Assembly (NCBI GenBank): GCA_049999765.1
Contig: JBNGIQ010009458.1
Span: 291,346-329,887, forward strand
Direction: 5' to 3'
Length of the DNA: 38,542 nt
Source: Phaeoceros laevis
Lineage: Eukaryota > Anthocerotophyta > Anthocerotopsida > Notothyladales
The notes under the pieces are model-generated. The model saw only the letters and a list, made by a program, of their open reading frames with translations, was not told where the DNA came from and did not search any database. Of this stretch, positions 11,563 to 21,338 are shown one piece after another; positions within the stretch are counted from its first letter, which is position 1, and every line of letters begins with the position of its first letter. Position numbers and translations under genes: made by a program.

Positions 11563-11919
11563 ATGTCGCAGAAGTGGAGGCCAAGGCCGCTGCAGATGAA
11601 GTTGGCAGCAGCTTGTACGAGCTTGCTGATCCTGGCCATGGCACCTGCCACTGCATCGGCTGATGAGAACGACCAATGCGAAATTGCGTTTGGTGGGAGT
11701 CCAGCCTGCCAAGATTTCGCCAGGACAACCTCAGTAGTCTACTTGAGGTCTTGCTGCAACGACATGGCGGGGATTTACCGCTGCTTTTGCGCGACATTCT
11801 TAGACAGCGTCTTGAGTGGTGCCAGCCCACCGCTTCTAGACAACATGCTTGTTTCTGTTATTGGGATGTGTCTGTATGATGGTTTGCTAGCTCACATTCA
11901 AGGTTGCCTGGTGAGGTGA
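11563..11919 (+). CDS. Secreted eight-cysteine protein, non-specific lipid-transfer-like
   Basis: 118 residues. A basic N-terminus (MSQKWRPRPLQMK) is followed by a hydrophobic core (LAAACTSLLILAMAPA) and an Ala-Ser-Ala cleavage site near residue 33, a classical signal peptide. The mature part has exactly the prolamin-superfamily cysteine pattern C-X9-C-X14-CC-X8-C-X1-C-X26-C-X11-C (pieces: CEIAFGGSPAC, SCCNDMAGIYRCFC). Such proteins form four disulfides around a hydrophobic tunnel and carry lipids to the cuticle or plasma membrane. The spacing fits the type-2/type-D group rather than type 1. The chain ends three residues after Cys8, so there is no GPI-anchor signal. It converges on GRXS17. 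Confidence 0.8.
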   Translation: MSQKWRPRPLQMKLAAACTSLLILAMAPATASADENDQCEIAFGGSPACQDFARTTSVVYLRSCCNDMAGIYRCFCATFLDSVLSGASPPLLDNMLVSVIGMCLYDGLLAHIQGCLVR

Positions 11920-12159
11920 AGTGGAGATGTGTAGTGGTTATCGGTTTGCGATCAACTCTGTTAGCACTCTGCTGCCGGAATGGCAAAAGGAGCGTCTTGT
12001 ATTCTTCCGCCTTATGGCAGGCAAGGATGTTGGCCAACTTACAGCCACAACCACAAGGTTATTAAGTGGATTGTAGCCTATATTCAAGAGGCCACTCAAA
12101 ATACTAGAGTACACCGCCATGCACGTGTTCTAGACTGCTGTTGTGTCGAAAAATACAGA

Positions 12160-13930
12160 TCAATCTGTCTTGAGGTCCTCCAACTCTCCATTCTGCTTCA
12201 TTTCGACTATGATGTCACACCCACCAACCAGCTCTCCGTTGTGGTATAGCTGGGGATAAGTTGGCCAGTTGGAGTACACTTTCAGCGCATCCCTCACTTC
12301 CCGGTCGCTCAAGATGTCGAAGCTTCCAAAGGGGATTCCAGCGTCCTTCAACAAGTTCGCAACTTTCTTGCTGAAACCACACTTTGGCTCCTCGGGGGTA
12401 CCTTTCATGAACAACATGTTCTTGTGGGACTTTATGAGCTTGTCGAGACGACTGTCCATTGTTTCCTCCTCTACCGGCTCCTCTTGTTTTGCAGCTAGAG
12501 TCTCCTTCAACTCCCCACTCTCCTGCATTTCCAGAATGATATCACATCCACCCAGCAGCTCGCCATTGTGGTAGAGCTGCGGGTAGGTTGGCCAGTTTGA
12601 GTACGTTTTCAGACCGTCCCGGACCTCCCGGTCACTCAAGATGTCAAAACTTCCGAACTGGACATCCACACCCTTCAATGCGTTGACCACTTTCTTGCTG
12701 AATCCACACCTGGGTTCCTCTGGAGTGCCCTTCATGAAGAGCATGACGCTGTGAGAGTGGATTAGTTTCTTGATTCTCTCGTTCAAAATTTCCTTGGCGT
12801 CAGATTCTGCTGCAGCATGGCCGTTTCCATTGGCTTTGTTCGCATCTGCCACTGCCTCCAGCACAGCAGCCCCGCCTGCCAGCCCATGGCTGGCAAGAGT
12901 TGCCGCCGCAGCATCGGATGGTGGACCAGCCAGCTTTGCAACTGTGTTGGCCAGTCCTGATGGGTTAGCTCCTTCTAGCTTCTCTGCCACCTCTCTGTCC
13001 TGCATATGCCATAGCAGTTAAACAGTATAAACACGCTGGCGGCTGCTTGACTCTAGGAGACGAAGCCACATAAACAGAATGCATACAAACACGAAGGCTG
13101 ACCTCGCCACCATCTCACCAATACATAACTTGAAACGGAGCGTAGGCAACTCCACAACAGTACCTTGAAGAACAGAAAGAAGGGCACTGCTGAAACTTGG
13201 TATGCTTCAGATATCTCAGCCTGCTCCTCTGCCTCTACCTGCCCACAACAGTAGATTTTGTGAGAGACTTGAAACCACTTAAAACCAAACCTCCTCCCTT
13301 CGTGACCATGCTCAAACCTATGCCTGCAATCCAACCTGGAAAATTGACACGCTCTAGCACATCCAACAGCATGTAGGCTGTGGATCACATTCCAATAGGC
13401 CCGCAACAAGTCGAGAACAAGGTACACGGAATCTCAGATTCGGTACCACAGAGACAGAACGGCATTGAACGCAAGGCACCGACAAAAACCTATAGCGCAG
13501 ATATGCTTTTGGAATTGAATGGTCACAAATCCCCGGACAATCCGGACGACGGCAGCAAAAAACTCGCATCCACAAGCTAACCCGACCATTCCGCTACCTG
13601 AGAGGCTAGTCTACAGCACAATCTCCCTCACTCCTCCAGCATTCAACCACAGATTCGCTGAACCTCACGGCTCAACTGCCTTAGCCACACACATGAATGA
13701 GACAGACAAACACGATTCAGCGTCATCCTTCCAGGCACATAATCCAGGAGGCATACCCTGAAGAAGGTGGCATGCGGCGTGTCGGAGGCGAGCTGCGCAA
13801 ACACCACGTCCAGGTGCTTGGAAGCCTCGCACCAGGAGGCCCAGAAGTGCAGAACGACGGTGTTGCCGCTCTGAACTGCCTTGTCCAACTCCACCTTGCT
13901 CCTCAAATCCTTCACCTCTCCCGTTGCCAT
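12160..13930 (-). CDS. GRXS17: Monothiol glutaredoxin, Trx-Grx-Grx (GRXS17 / Grx3 type)
   Basis: Three exons: 13930-13757, 13238-13164 and 12999-12160, giving 362 residues. The N-terminal thioredoxin-like domain has the incomplete site WCEAS (Cys34, Ser37 instead of the second Cys). An Ala-rich linker leads to two glutaredoxin domains, each with a CGFS site (Cys181 and Cys290) preceded by [11 protein letters not shown] and followed by [15 protein letters not shown](L/V)GGCDI for glutathione binding. The family binds [2Fe-2S] clusters with glutathione and BolA partners in the cytosol and nucleus. Seed-plant GRXS17 usually has three Grx domains, so this is a two-domain form, as in animal Grx3. 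Intron 1 (13239-13756, 518 bp) is among the longest in the window. Confidence 0.95.
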
Positions 13931-14766
13931 CCTTCCTCCTCCTCCTCTCCCCTCTCCCTCCTTGCCTGGGTGGCTACAGTGCCCACCGTGCTCTTGTCCA
14001 ATTCAAGGAACCCGCACCAGAGATTCCTTGCTTGTCGCACACTGGATCGAAGATGTCAACGTCACCAAAACCTCTAACCCGCAATTTCGCCTTCCGGACA
14101 CAGGCAAATGGTTCAGGATCAGCTCGCCAGGCAGCCTGCAGACACAGGAAGAGCGCAACCACAACCAAAATACCTTATTACCAGGGACCACTTGCCTTTA
14201 ATGGCGGTCTCCACTCGAGTTGCCATTTATAGCCCCCCTACGCCCGGGCCCGAGCCTGCTGACGCAGCACCAGGCCGGTCACCAGGCCATCGCCGGTCCG
14301 ACCTGGCAGGAAAAAAGTGCTCGGAACGTGCCATAAACCTACTGGCAAGTGGCTTGCGCGTGGGCTTGGCATGGTCCCAGCGTACGCCTGGCGTCCGACA
14401 TGGCCATGTCACATGGCTGCCGTGATGACTACATGCGGTGCACCGGACACGTTGGCGCCGACTATGCATCACGGCCCAATGGGGGCGACCGTTAGGTCTC
14501 GGTGACCTAACTAACCGGTACCCGTATTTTCATGTTTCCAGAATATTTGGGCGTGGTTCCTGGAGTTACATGCCTTAACCCGCGTGTCGGGTCAAGGGAC
14601 GAGGAAGCAGTGGGTCCCGGTTTTGTCTGGGGACAAGGAAGTCGGTTTTGATGTACAGAACGATAACCTCACCCTGACGCCTTGGCTAGTTTCTGGTTGG
14701 TGCGGCTGGCCCACAGACCGGTTTCCGCACCCCAAGGTGCAGCAGGGAATAGGAACACTGCAGGGT
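13931..14766. other. Spacer upstream of GRXS17 and downstream of ATG5
   Basis: 836 bp with the GRXS17 promoter on the left (CCTCCTCCTCCTCTCCCCTCTC-type CT-rich tract near 13930-13960, which would be a GA-rich 5' UTR on the gene strand) and the ATG5 3' UTR on the right. The 14230-14480 part is GC-rich. No coding or repeat structure was convincing. Confidence 0.45.
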
Positions 14767-16816
14767 TCAATCTCCTGACTCAGAACTGTTCACCCATGTG
14801 AAAATGATGACATGAACAAATTGCTCAGGACCGGACATGTTCCTGGCTAACCAGTCCAAAGGGAGATCCAGGTCTGGTTCTATGCCCTGTATTCTGATGA
14901 GACCATTGAACCTCCTGCTAACTGCATCTACATCCTGCAATTTGGTCTTCTCGCTGCATGCCGACAGTTTGAGTTCCTGGGTTTTGCTCACAATGTCCTC
15001 CTCTCTGCTGGAAGCTTGATTCTCATCTTCTCCAGCATTCACTGTAGTAGCCGAAGTTTTCTCTGTGGCATGCTCTGTTGTGTCAGCTGGATCAGTGACC
15101 TGGTCACCGTCACTTGTTCTGGACTTGGATTCTTCGTGCCTTGGAGAGTCACTGGACATGGTAGTCTCCTCAGAATGATCGAGTGATGAAGGTGGCGTGG
15201 AGAAAAGGTGAGGAACGGCTTTCATCAGAGCATCTCTGATGGTCAGCACCTTTCCTGACAGTGAACAGAGCAGTCAGTGAGAGCAAACCAAAATGAAAGT
15301 GGAGAAAAGCACTGATGAATGCCTGTGAGATACCTTCGTCCTTTGGGACATCGACTGGTCTGCTTGCATACACAACTTCATCCCAAGTTGCAAGAGGTGG
15401 CACCTCAAAAAGGTCGTCCACTTCTTCTTGCAGAACTCTGATGTAAAAGCGCAAAGGAATCCTCGTTGGGTTTGCTAAACTTGCCCACCCTGAGTAGATA
15501 AGCAAAAACGTGGGTGTCATGTCACAACACAGAAATGGTCCCAACAAGATGGTGATACAGGACAGGCTCCAAGTGCAGACCTGGCTTTGCAGAGTTACCA
15601 TCAGATGCAGCCCGGACGATACCTCGCACACTGGCTGCATAGGTAGCACTCGGCCTAAGCCGAACAGCGATGCGATCATATGTCTCCCCATCAGCTGCAG
15701 TATGTGACATTGGTCAATTGAGCACCTGGTAATGCAGTAAACTCGTGCCTCAAGCAGGAGTTGCTTTTGGGGCAGAGGTTGCTTGATGCAGGGGTGAGCT
15801 GAGATGTGAGACGTTGCACAAAATTGACCATACCATCATCACTAACCTTTCACCACGGCTCGCCAGAGCTCCAATTGGTCTGACTGAGAGAGGTTCATTA
15901 CTGTCTTAGTGTTTCCGTACATGATATAGGACGACTGTGCTTCCAATAACAGAAAGTCAATGCCATCAGAACGAAATACAGTCTACCAAAAGCAAAGTCA
16001 CTCCCTACAACCCTGGTGACCTGTTCTTGTGAGTTAGAGGCTTCGCACATCTGGTTGCTTGCAAAACCTCACATGACAAGTTCAGGCAGCAAGACTGCAG
16101 CATGGCACCTCTTTCAAGGTGTTGATAAAATTCCACTTAACCGGTTCTTCACCATCACAAGGAGTGAGAATATCTGAAGGATATGTCCTGAAGTGCACCT
16201 GCAGTAACGTTGTGGCGTGGGTTAGGCTAACATCTTGGTGTAGAACCTGACAGAAATTCAGCAATTAATACTACCATTCATTCTCGGGTTTATTGTCCCC
16301 ACCGTTAGCCTCCAAGGTCTCTGAGGTTCAACGCAAAGAAGATCAAACAAAACTCCCGTAGGGAAATGCCTGCACCAGAAGAAATACACTACAAAAAGAT
16401 GTCACTGCTGCCCTTCCCTCTAAATGGCAATGAGATAGAAATTGCCACCAACTGCGAACAGTCACCATTTCAGCGGCAGGCCGTTGTAGTCGAACCACAC
16501 GGTGTCAGATCCGGGAGGTAGGGCGCTCTGAAAATGCGGTCTGATCGTGTCCACAAGAAGCGGCAAGTAACCATTTCGAGGAGCCAAGAGCTGCACAATT
16601 CAGCGCAAAGCACCACTCAGCTCAGCATAGGGGGCGTGGCACCTGAAGGGGAGGTTGATCGCGCTAGTTGAGACCACTTACCATGAAAGGGGGAGGAGCG
16701 GGGAGAGTGACAACTTCGTCTTTGTGCAGCTCCAGATGCAGTGGAATCGCACCCATCCATACATAATTGCGGGCTTGTGTAGCCATAGCACCATACTCAT
16801 CGCCTCGCATCTTCAT
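14767..16816 (-). CDS. ATG5: Autophagy protein 5
   Basis: Eight exons: 16816-16682, 16590-16466, 16369-16303, 16198-16109, 15934-15847, 15694-15623, 15489-15334 and 15254-14767, in frame for 406 residues. Landmarks in order: YVWMGAIPLHLELHKDEVV, LLAPRNGYLPLLVDTIRPHF, VWFDYNGLPLKW, HFPTGVLFDLLC, VHFRTYPSDILTPCDGEEPV, WNFINTLKE, MNLSQSDQLELWRAVV, IPLRFYIRVLQEEVDDL, VLTIRDALMKAVPHLF, and IRIQGIEPDLDLPLDWLARN. Lys138 in NTLKE aligns with the lysine that receives ATG12. The ATG12-ATG5 conjugate with ATG16 directs ATG8 lipidation. It is longer than the roughly 340-residue seed-plant protein because of an acidic Ser/Thr/Glu-rich insertion of about 90 residues in the last exon. Three in-frame ATGs (16816, 16810, 16786) are possible starts. 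A stop lies just upstream of the first. Confidence 0.93.
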
Positions 16817-17265
16817 CAATCAAGCGCTGCCTCGGACAGGTACGAACTTGGTGAACAAGATGTATAGTGCCTTGTCAAGGTACTCTTGCAGGCTTGCACA
16901 ACCAACTGGCCCAAACTACGACCTCCTCACGACACATCAGACTTTTGACAGAGAGCAGCGTCCAATCAACAGGGACACAAAGAGTCCGTGTATTAATTCT
17001 GAAATCAATTTCTTGGCTCTTCCGCTAGTGCCGCTACACATGCAATTCTCTGAGCACCTTCAGCGTTCTGCACAAAATGATCCTCTCGGATATCTTAGGG
17101 TACAGATGAGTGACTTAGTTCGAAATCATGACGCTCGTGCCGACCCTACTCCCCTACTCGACGATACAATCTTTAGTAACTGTTTCTGCCAAGCAGGAGG
17201 CGTCCATGGCCGGTGAAGAGGTTCTCCGACTGCAGGTGGGGAAGCAACAACTCCCGCATTTACAA
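16817..17265. other. Spacer between ATG5 start and PPR1 stop
   Basis: 449 bp holding the ATG5 promoter and 5' UTR and the PPR1 3' UTR, both genes being on the minus strand. A plus-strand ORF crosses it without any family resemblance. Nothing else was seen. Confidence 0.45.
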
Positions 17266-20200
17266 TTACCCCTTATCCTTCAGCTCGAAGCTTACCTTCC
17301 CTACTAAGTTAAACACCTGCTCTTGTTGTAAGTGATTCTGGTCCCCTACTACAAAACTGTGTACTGCCTGCTCATGCTCGACCCAACTCTGGCCGGGCTT
17401 CTTCCATGCACCAGCTGCTTGACTCAATTCGTCCACCTCCTTGGCATGTTCCCAAAGACCAGCCGTAGCATATATGCTTGACATCATGACATAAGCCGCA
17501 GCATGCTTGGGCTGAAGCCGCACTGCCCAATCAAAGGCTTGTTTCCCCAACACCACCTTGCCATGCTTTCGACAAGCAGCTAGCAAACACAACGACATTG
17601 CCAGATCAGGCTGCATGGGCATCGCTGCCAGCAATCCTTCTACCCGTTTAAAGTAGCCTGCCCGACCAAGGAGATCTACAATGCTCGCGTAGTGCTCAAT
17701 CCCTGGAGTGATGCCATGATCTCTGGCCATCGACTCAAAGTACTGCACACCCTTGTCGACCAGGCCAGAATGACTGCATGCTGAGAGAAGAGAGATAAAT
17801 GTGACACCATTTGGCTTTGTCTTTGCGAGCTGCATGACCTCGTAGCACTCCAGGCTTATTGCGCACTTCCCTTCTCTGGCGTAACCAGCTATCAGTGCAT
17901 TCCAAGAAACCACATCAGGCTGTGGCTGTGCATCAAACACACTTTGAGCTTCGACCATGCTTGCACACCTACCATATGCATGAATCAGGGTGTTGCCCAG
18001 AACATGGGTCATGCTTTTGGTAGAAACAAGGTCTTCATGTATCTGCCTGCACATGTCCAGGCATCCTGCGCCACTGCAAGCTTGCAGGATGCACAAGAGT
18101 GAGATCTGGTCTGGATGAACACCCTCGTCTTGCATTTCCCTGTACAGCTCCAAAGCCTTGTCTCCCTGACCCTGCTCAACATATGCCGCTAGCATAGAGG
18201 TCCATGCCACCACAGTCCTTCGGCACAACCCATCAAACACATTCTGCAAATCCAGAAGACTCCCGCACTTGCCATACATACTGACGAGGGTGTTACCAAC
18301 AAAGATGTCTGAATCGTACCCCTTCTTCCGGATATCAGCATGCACGGCCTTCCCCTTCCCAAGAGAGTCTCCCTTGGTGAACAACCCATCTACCGCAAAG
18401 AACTCTTCTTTATCAGCAAGCATGCTACAGAGTTGAAGGGCACTCACAAAGGTCCGCTCATCTGGACTCACGCCTTCATCCAACATTTCTTCGTACAGCT
18501 GCAAAGCTTTTTCTGTGTGCCCCTCCTCGGCATATGCAACAAGCATAGCATTCCACGACACCACATTTGGCTGAGACAACCTTTCGAACGCACTTCGTGC
18601 GTCCACAATGCTTCCACACTTGCTATACATGCTAATGAGGGTGTTTCCAACAAAGACATCTGTGTCACAGCCTTTCCTCCTACAGTCAGCATGTATTGCC
18701 TTCCCCTTGTCCAAACAATTCCCTTTGATGGATTGCCCATCAATATCTGCGTCTTCGTCCTTTTCTGCCAGCAACCCACATGCTTGGACAATGCTTACTA
18801 CACTTCGAAGATCTGGACTGCCAACTTCTTCCTGCATTTCCTCATACAGCGCCAGCGCCTTCTCTGCTTCACCCTGCTGGGCATACGTAGCAAGCATCGC
18901 ATTCCATGAAATCGGGTTCCGCTGGGACAGCCTATCAAACACATACTTTGCATCCAGAATGCTGCCACATTTCCCATACATGCTAATCAGAGTGTTACCA
19001 ACAAACACATCCAAATCAGAGCCCTTCCTCCGAGCATCAACATGTATTGCCTTACCCATTTCCAGGGACTTGACTTTGGTCATAAGCCCATTCATTAAAG
19101 TATCGCTTTCCTTCTCAGCAAGTATGCCACATGCTTGGAGTGCACTAACAAAGGTCCTATCATTAGGACTTACACCTTCCTCCTGCATCTGTTCATACAG
19201 CTGCACAGCCTTCTCTGCTAGGCCCTGCTGAGCATACGCTGCTAGCATTGCGTTCCACGACACGACATCACGCTGAGACAACCCATCAAAAACTGCCTGT
19301 GCATCCTCCATGCTCCCGCACTTCGCATACATGCTGACTAGAGATGAACCCACGAACAAATCAGATTCGCACCCATTACTAGAAGCTTCAGCGTGCATGC
19401 GCTTCCCCTCTTCCAAATCTGATAGGCTGCCACAGGCTCTGAGTAGGCTAACCAAGGTATAGTTATCTGGCTTCACACCTTCCTCTCGCATAGTATGATA
19501 TACTCTTAGAGCCTCCCTTCCTTGCCCCAGAGTGGTGTGCCCAGCAATGATTGCTGTCCAAGAGAAAACTGTCCGGTGTGGTAAGGATTGAAATACCTGG
19601 AGAGCATCCTCAAGCCCACCACACTTCACCAATACGTTCACCAAATATTCTCCAAAAACACTCGTGTACTCTAACCTATGTTTCGCTAAGTGAGCCTGCA
19701 CTAGCTTGACGTGAGCCAGCGCTTTCCTTTTGGCACAGGCCTTCAGAAGAGACTTGTACATACTGACCGACGGAACAGTGCCCTGTTGATCCATCCGGGA
19801 AAGAACATCCATTGCCTTGTCCAATTGTCCTTCGTTACAGAACCTTTCAAGCTCATTACCTGGTCCAGGTGATCCCACAGACAGAGGAACTTGCTGGCCA
19901 CTTTGTAGCTGGGCGTCTAACGTGGCTAGACGAGCATCCACCCACTTAGGCTTGCACTGATCATTTAACCAAAGAGGCTCTTTCGTTCTCTTGTGCCGGA
20001 AGTCTGGGTGCCAGGAGCTCCTCTGGAATCAAAGGACAGTTGGTGTCAACAAAATTCCATTGCAACGCAACAGCAACATTTCACCACCCTGTGCAATGCA
20101 TCCGGAAGGCGTCGGAGTTGTGGATGAGAAAATCCTGCCTTGTCACGTCTGTTGTCCCACCATTCTAAGGGACATGAGAAAAGATTCTGCCAGAGCTCCC

Positions 20201-20333
20201 CCTGTCTCTGTTGGTTCCTCTCACTAGGATCCAAACGAAAGGAATTGATCCTGATGCTACTTCTACCACTCGAATGCCATTGCCCATTTGCATCACCAGT
20301 GAAGACAAGAGAGGATCCCAAGACAGCCGCCAT
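17266..20333 (-). CDS. PPR1: PLS-class PPR protein with N-terminal PDF motif and E domain
   Basis: Two exons, 20333-20139 and 20022-17266, giving 983 residues. The second ORF has no ATG of its own at its left end (the 19941 codon is GTG). Upstream exon 1 begins MAAVLGSSLVF and joins in frame through a GC-AG intron (GACAAG|GCAGGA ... TTCCAG|AGG). The join restores WQNLFSCPLEWWDNRRDK + RSSWHPDFRHKRTKEPLWL (residues about 48-84), the PDF motif of the organellar single-stranded-DNA-binding OSB proteins. PPR repeats run from about residue 122, with six P-L-S triplets. Three of their L motifs carry a 16-residue insertion (for example ILAEKESDTLMNGLMTKVKS). The C-terminal E1/E2 region (PGQSWVEHEQAVHSFVVGD) ends without E+ or DYW. 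Residues N or T at position 5 and D at the last position of repeats suit RNA recognition. A role in organelle RNA editing or processing is likely from the family. Targeting by the N-terminus is inferred. Confidence 0.85.
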
Positions 20334-20506
20334 GGTCAAGAACGAGGCAGGGAGGTGCAAATCATATCTGTGGGAATAACAACAGAGAGCGAAGCAGCCC
20401 ACAAGTCAATCGAAGCACCCGGGATCCTCCTGTTCGGGCGGAGGTGACAGGAATAAAATCAGAGGAACCTCTTACACATTCGCCTCTGCACCAGCTCGTA
20501 GAGAAC

Positions 20507-20737
20507 TTATTCAACTTCGACTACTACAACCTCAGAAATACGTGACCGCTTACGCCGAGTCCACAGGTTGTTGCCGTTTTGGACCTCTGGAACATTTACG
20601 AATCGTCCCTTGTCACCGTACTCAAACCATGCTATAGCAGTGCCAATGAGCGTGAAGGCAAGCGAATTCGTGCAGAACCTCTTTTGTCCTGGCGTGAATC
20701 TTGTTGTAACTACTGTAAGTAGTATTCTGAAGGACAT
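20507..20737 (-). CDS. Small hypothetical protein, possible mitochondrial membrane protein
   Basis: 76 codons from ATG at 20737 to the stop at 20507. The sequence starts MSFRILLTVVTTRFTPGQKR, basic and without acidic residues like a presequence. It continues with one hydrophobic span (SLAFTLIGTAIAWFEYG) and a basic KRSR patch before an acidic-valine tail. It lies 173 bp upstream of the PPR1 start on the same strand. I do not recognise the family. A plus-strand frame is open over the same bases, so it may be chance. Confidence 0.3.
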   Translation of the reverse strand: MSFRILLTVVTTRFTPGQKRFCTNSLAFTLIGTAIAWFEYGDKGRFVNVPEVQNGNNLWTRRKRSRISEVVVVEVE

Positions 20738-21338
20738 TGGTAGGATGACAAGTGTAGAAGGTTGTCGGCAAGCTAACAAAGCAGCATGGCCAGCTGCGGT
20801 TGTGGCGTTCAGACCTCTTTGTGTAGTGGAGGCTACATATTTGTATGGCACAATTCCAACTGAATGGCCAAGGTAGCTGTGGCCTTAGCTACACTTGCGA
20901 GAGGTGGCCACCACGTACTGTACTGCCACAATGATCTATTGACAAGCTATGGCCCCTGCATCTCCTGGTGAACGTTTTTTCTGTGGCAATTTGCAGGCGG
21001 TAAATGGTTGATTCCAGCTATTCGGTTGTCTTGCCAAGCTCTCCCCCCTACATGGTGGAGCTGTAGATTTCACTGTCACTCCTAGCTAGCAGGTGTCTAC
21101 CAAAAAGGTTCAGAATAGTGGTTGACTTTACTGGTGAAGGCAGTACCGTGTGATCCCTACTTGTTTTTCAAATGTGGTGATGCGTTGCGGAGTAATATTG
21201 CCCTGACTGTGAGTCATTCTTGCGTGATAGTTCCTGTTGGACGTAACCAAAGATTCTGCCAGTTGAGTAATTAGCAGAAACCTGAAATGCTGGCTAAGGA
21301 GCTTGCGTCTAAATTCCTTTCCGAGCGAAGGGGTCGTC
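20738..21338. other. Region upstream of PPR2
   Basis: 601 bp before the first ATG of PPR2. The PPR2 frame is open leftward to a stop at 21264-21266, with an acceptor-like TAATTAGCAG at 21268-21277. An upstream exon with a targeting peptide is therefore possible, but I could not find a convincing one, and no PDF-motif exon is present on the plus strand here. Confidence 0.4.

Noticed and set aside
18340-18909. Plus-strand ORFs within PPR1 and minus-strand ORFs within PPR2
   Set aside because: Repeated antisense frames that mirror the PPR repeats, and not independent genes.
19939-19941. Start of PPR1 at 19941
   Set aside because: The codon is GTG. The frame is open 27 codons further to an acceptor at 20022, where the upstream exon joins.
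21303-21305. Start of PPR2 at 21303
   Set aside because: The codon is TTG. The first ATG is at 21339, unless an upstream exon exists.
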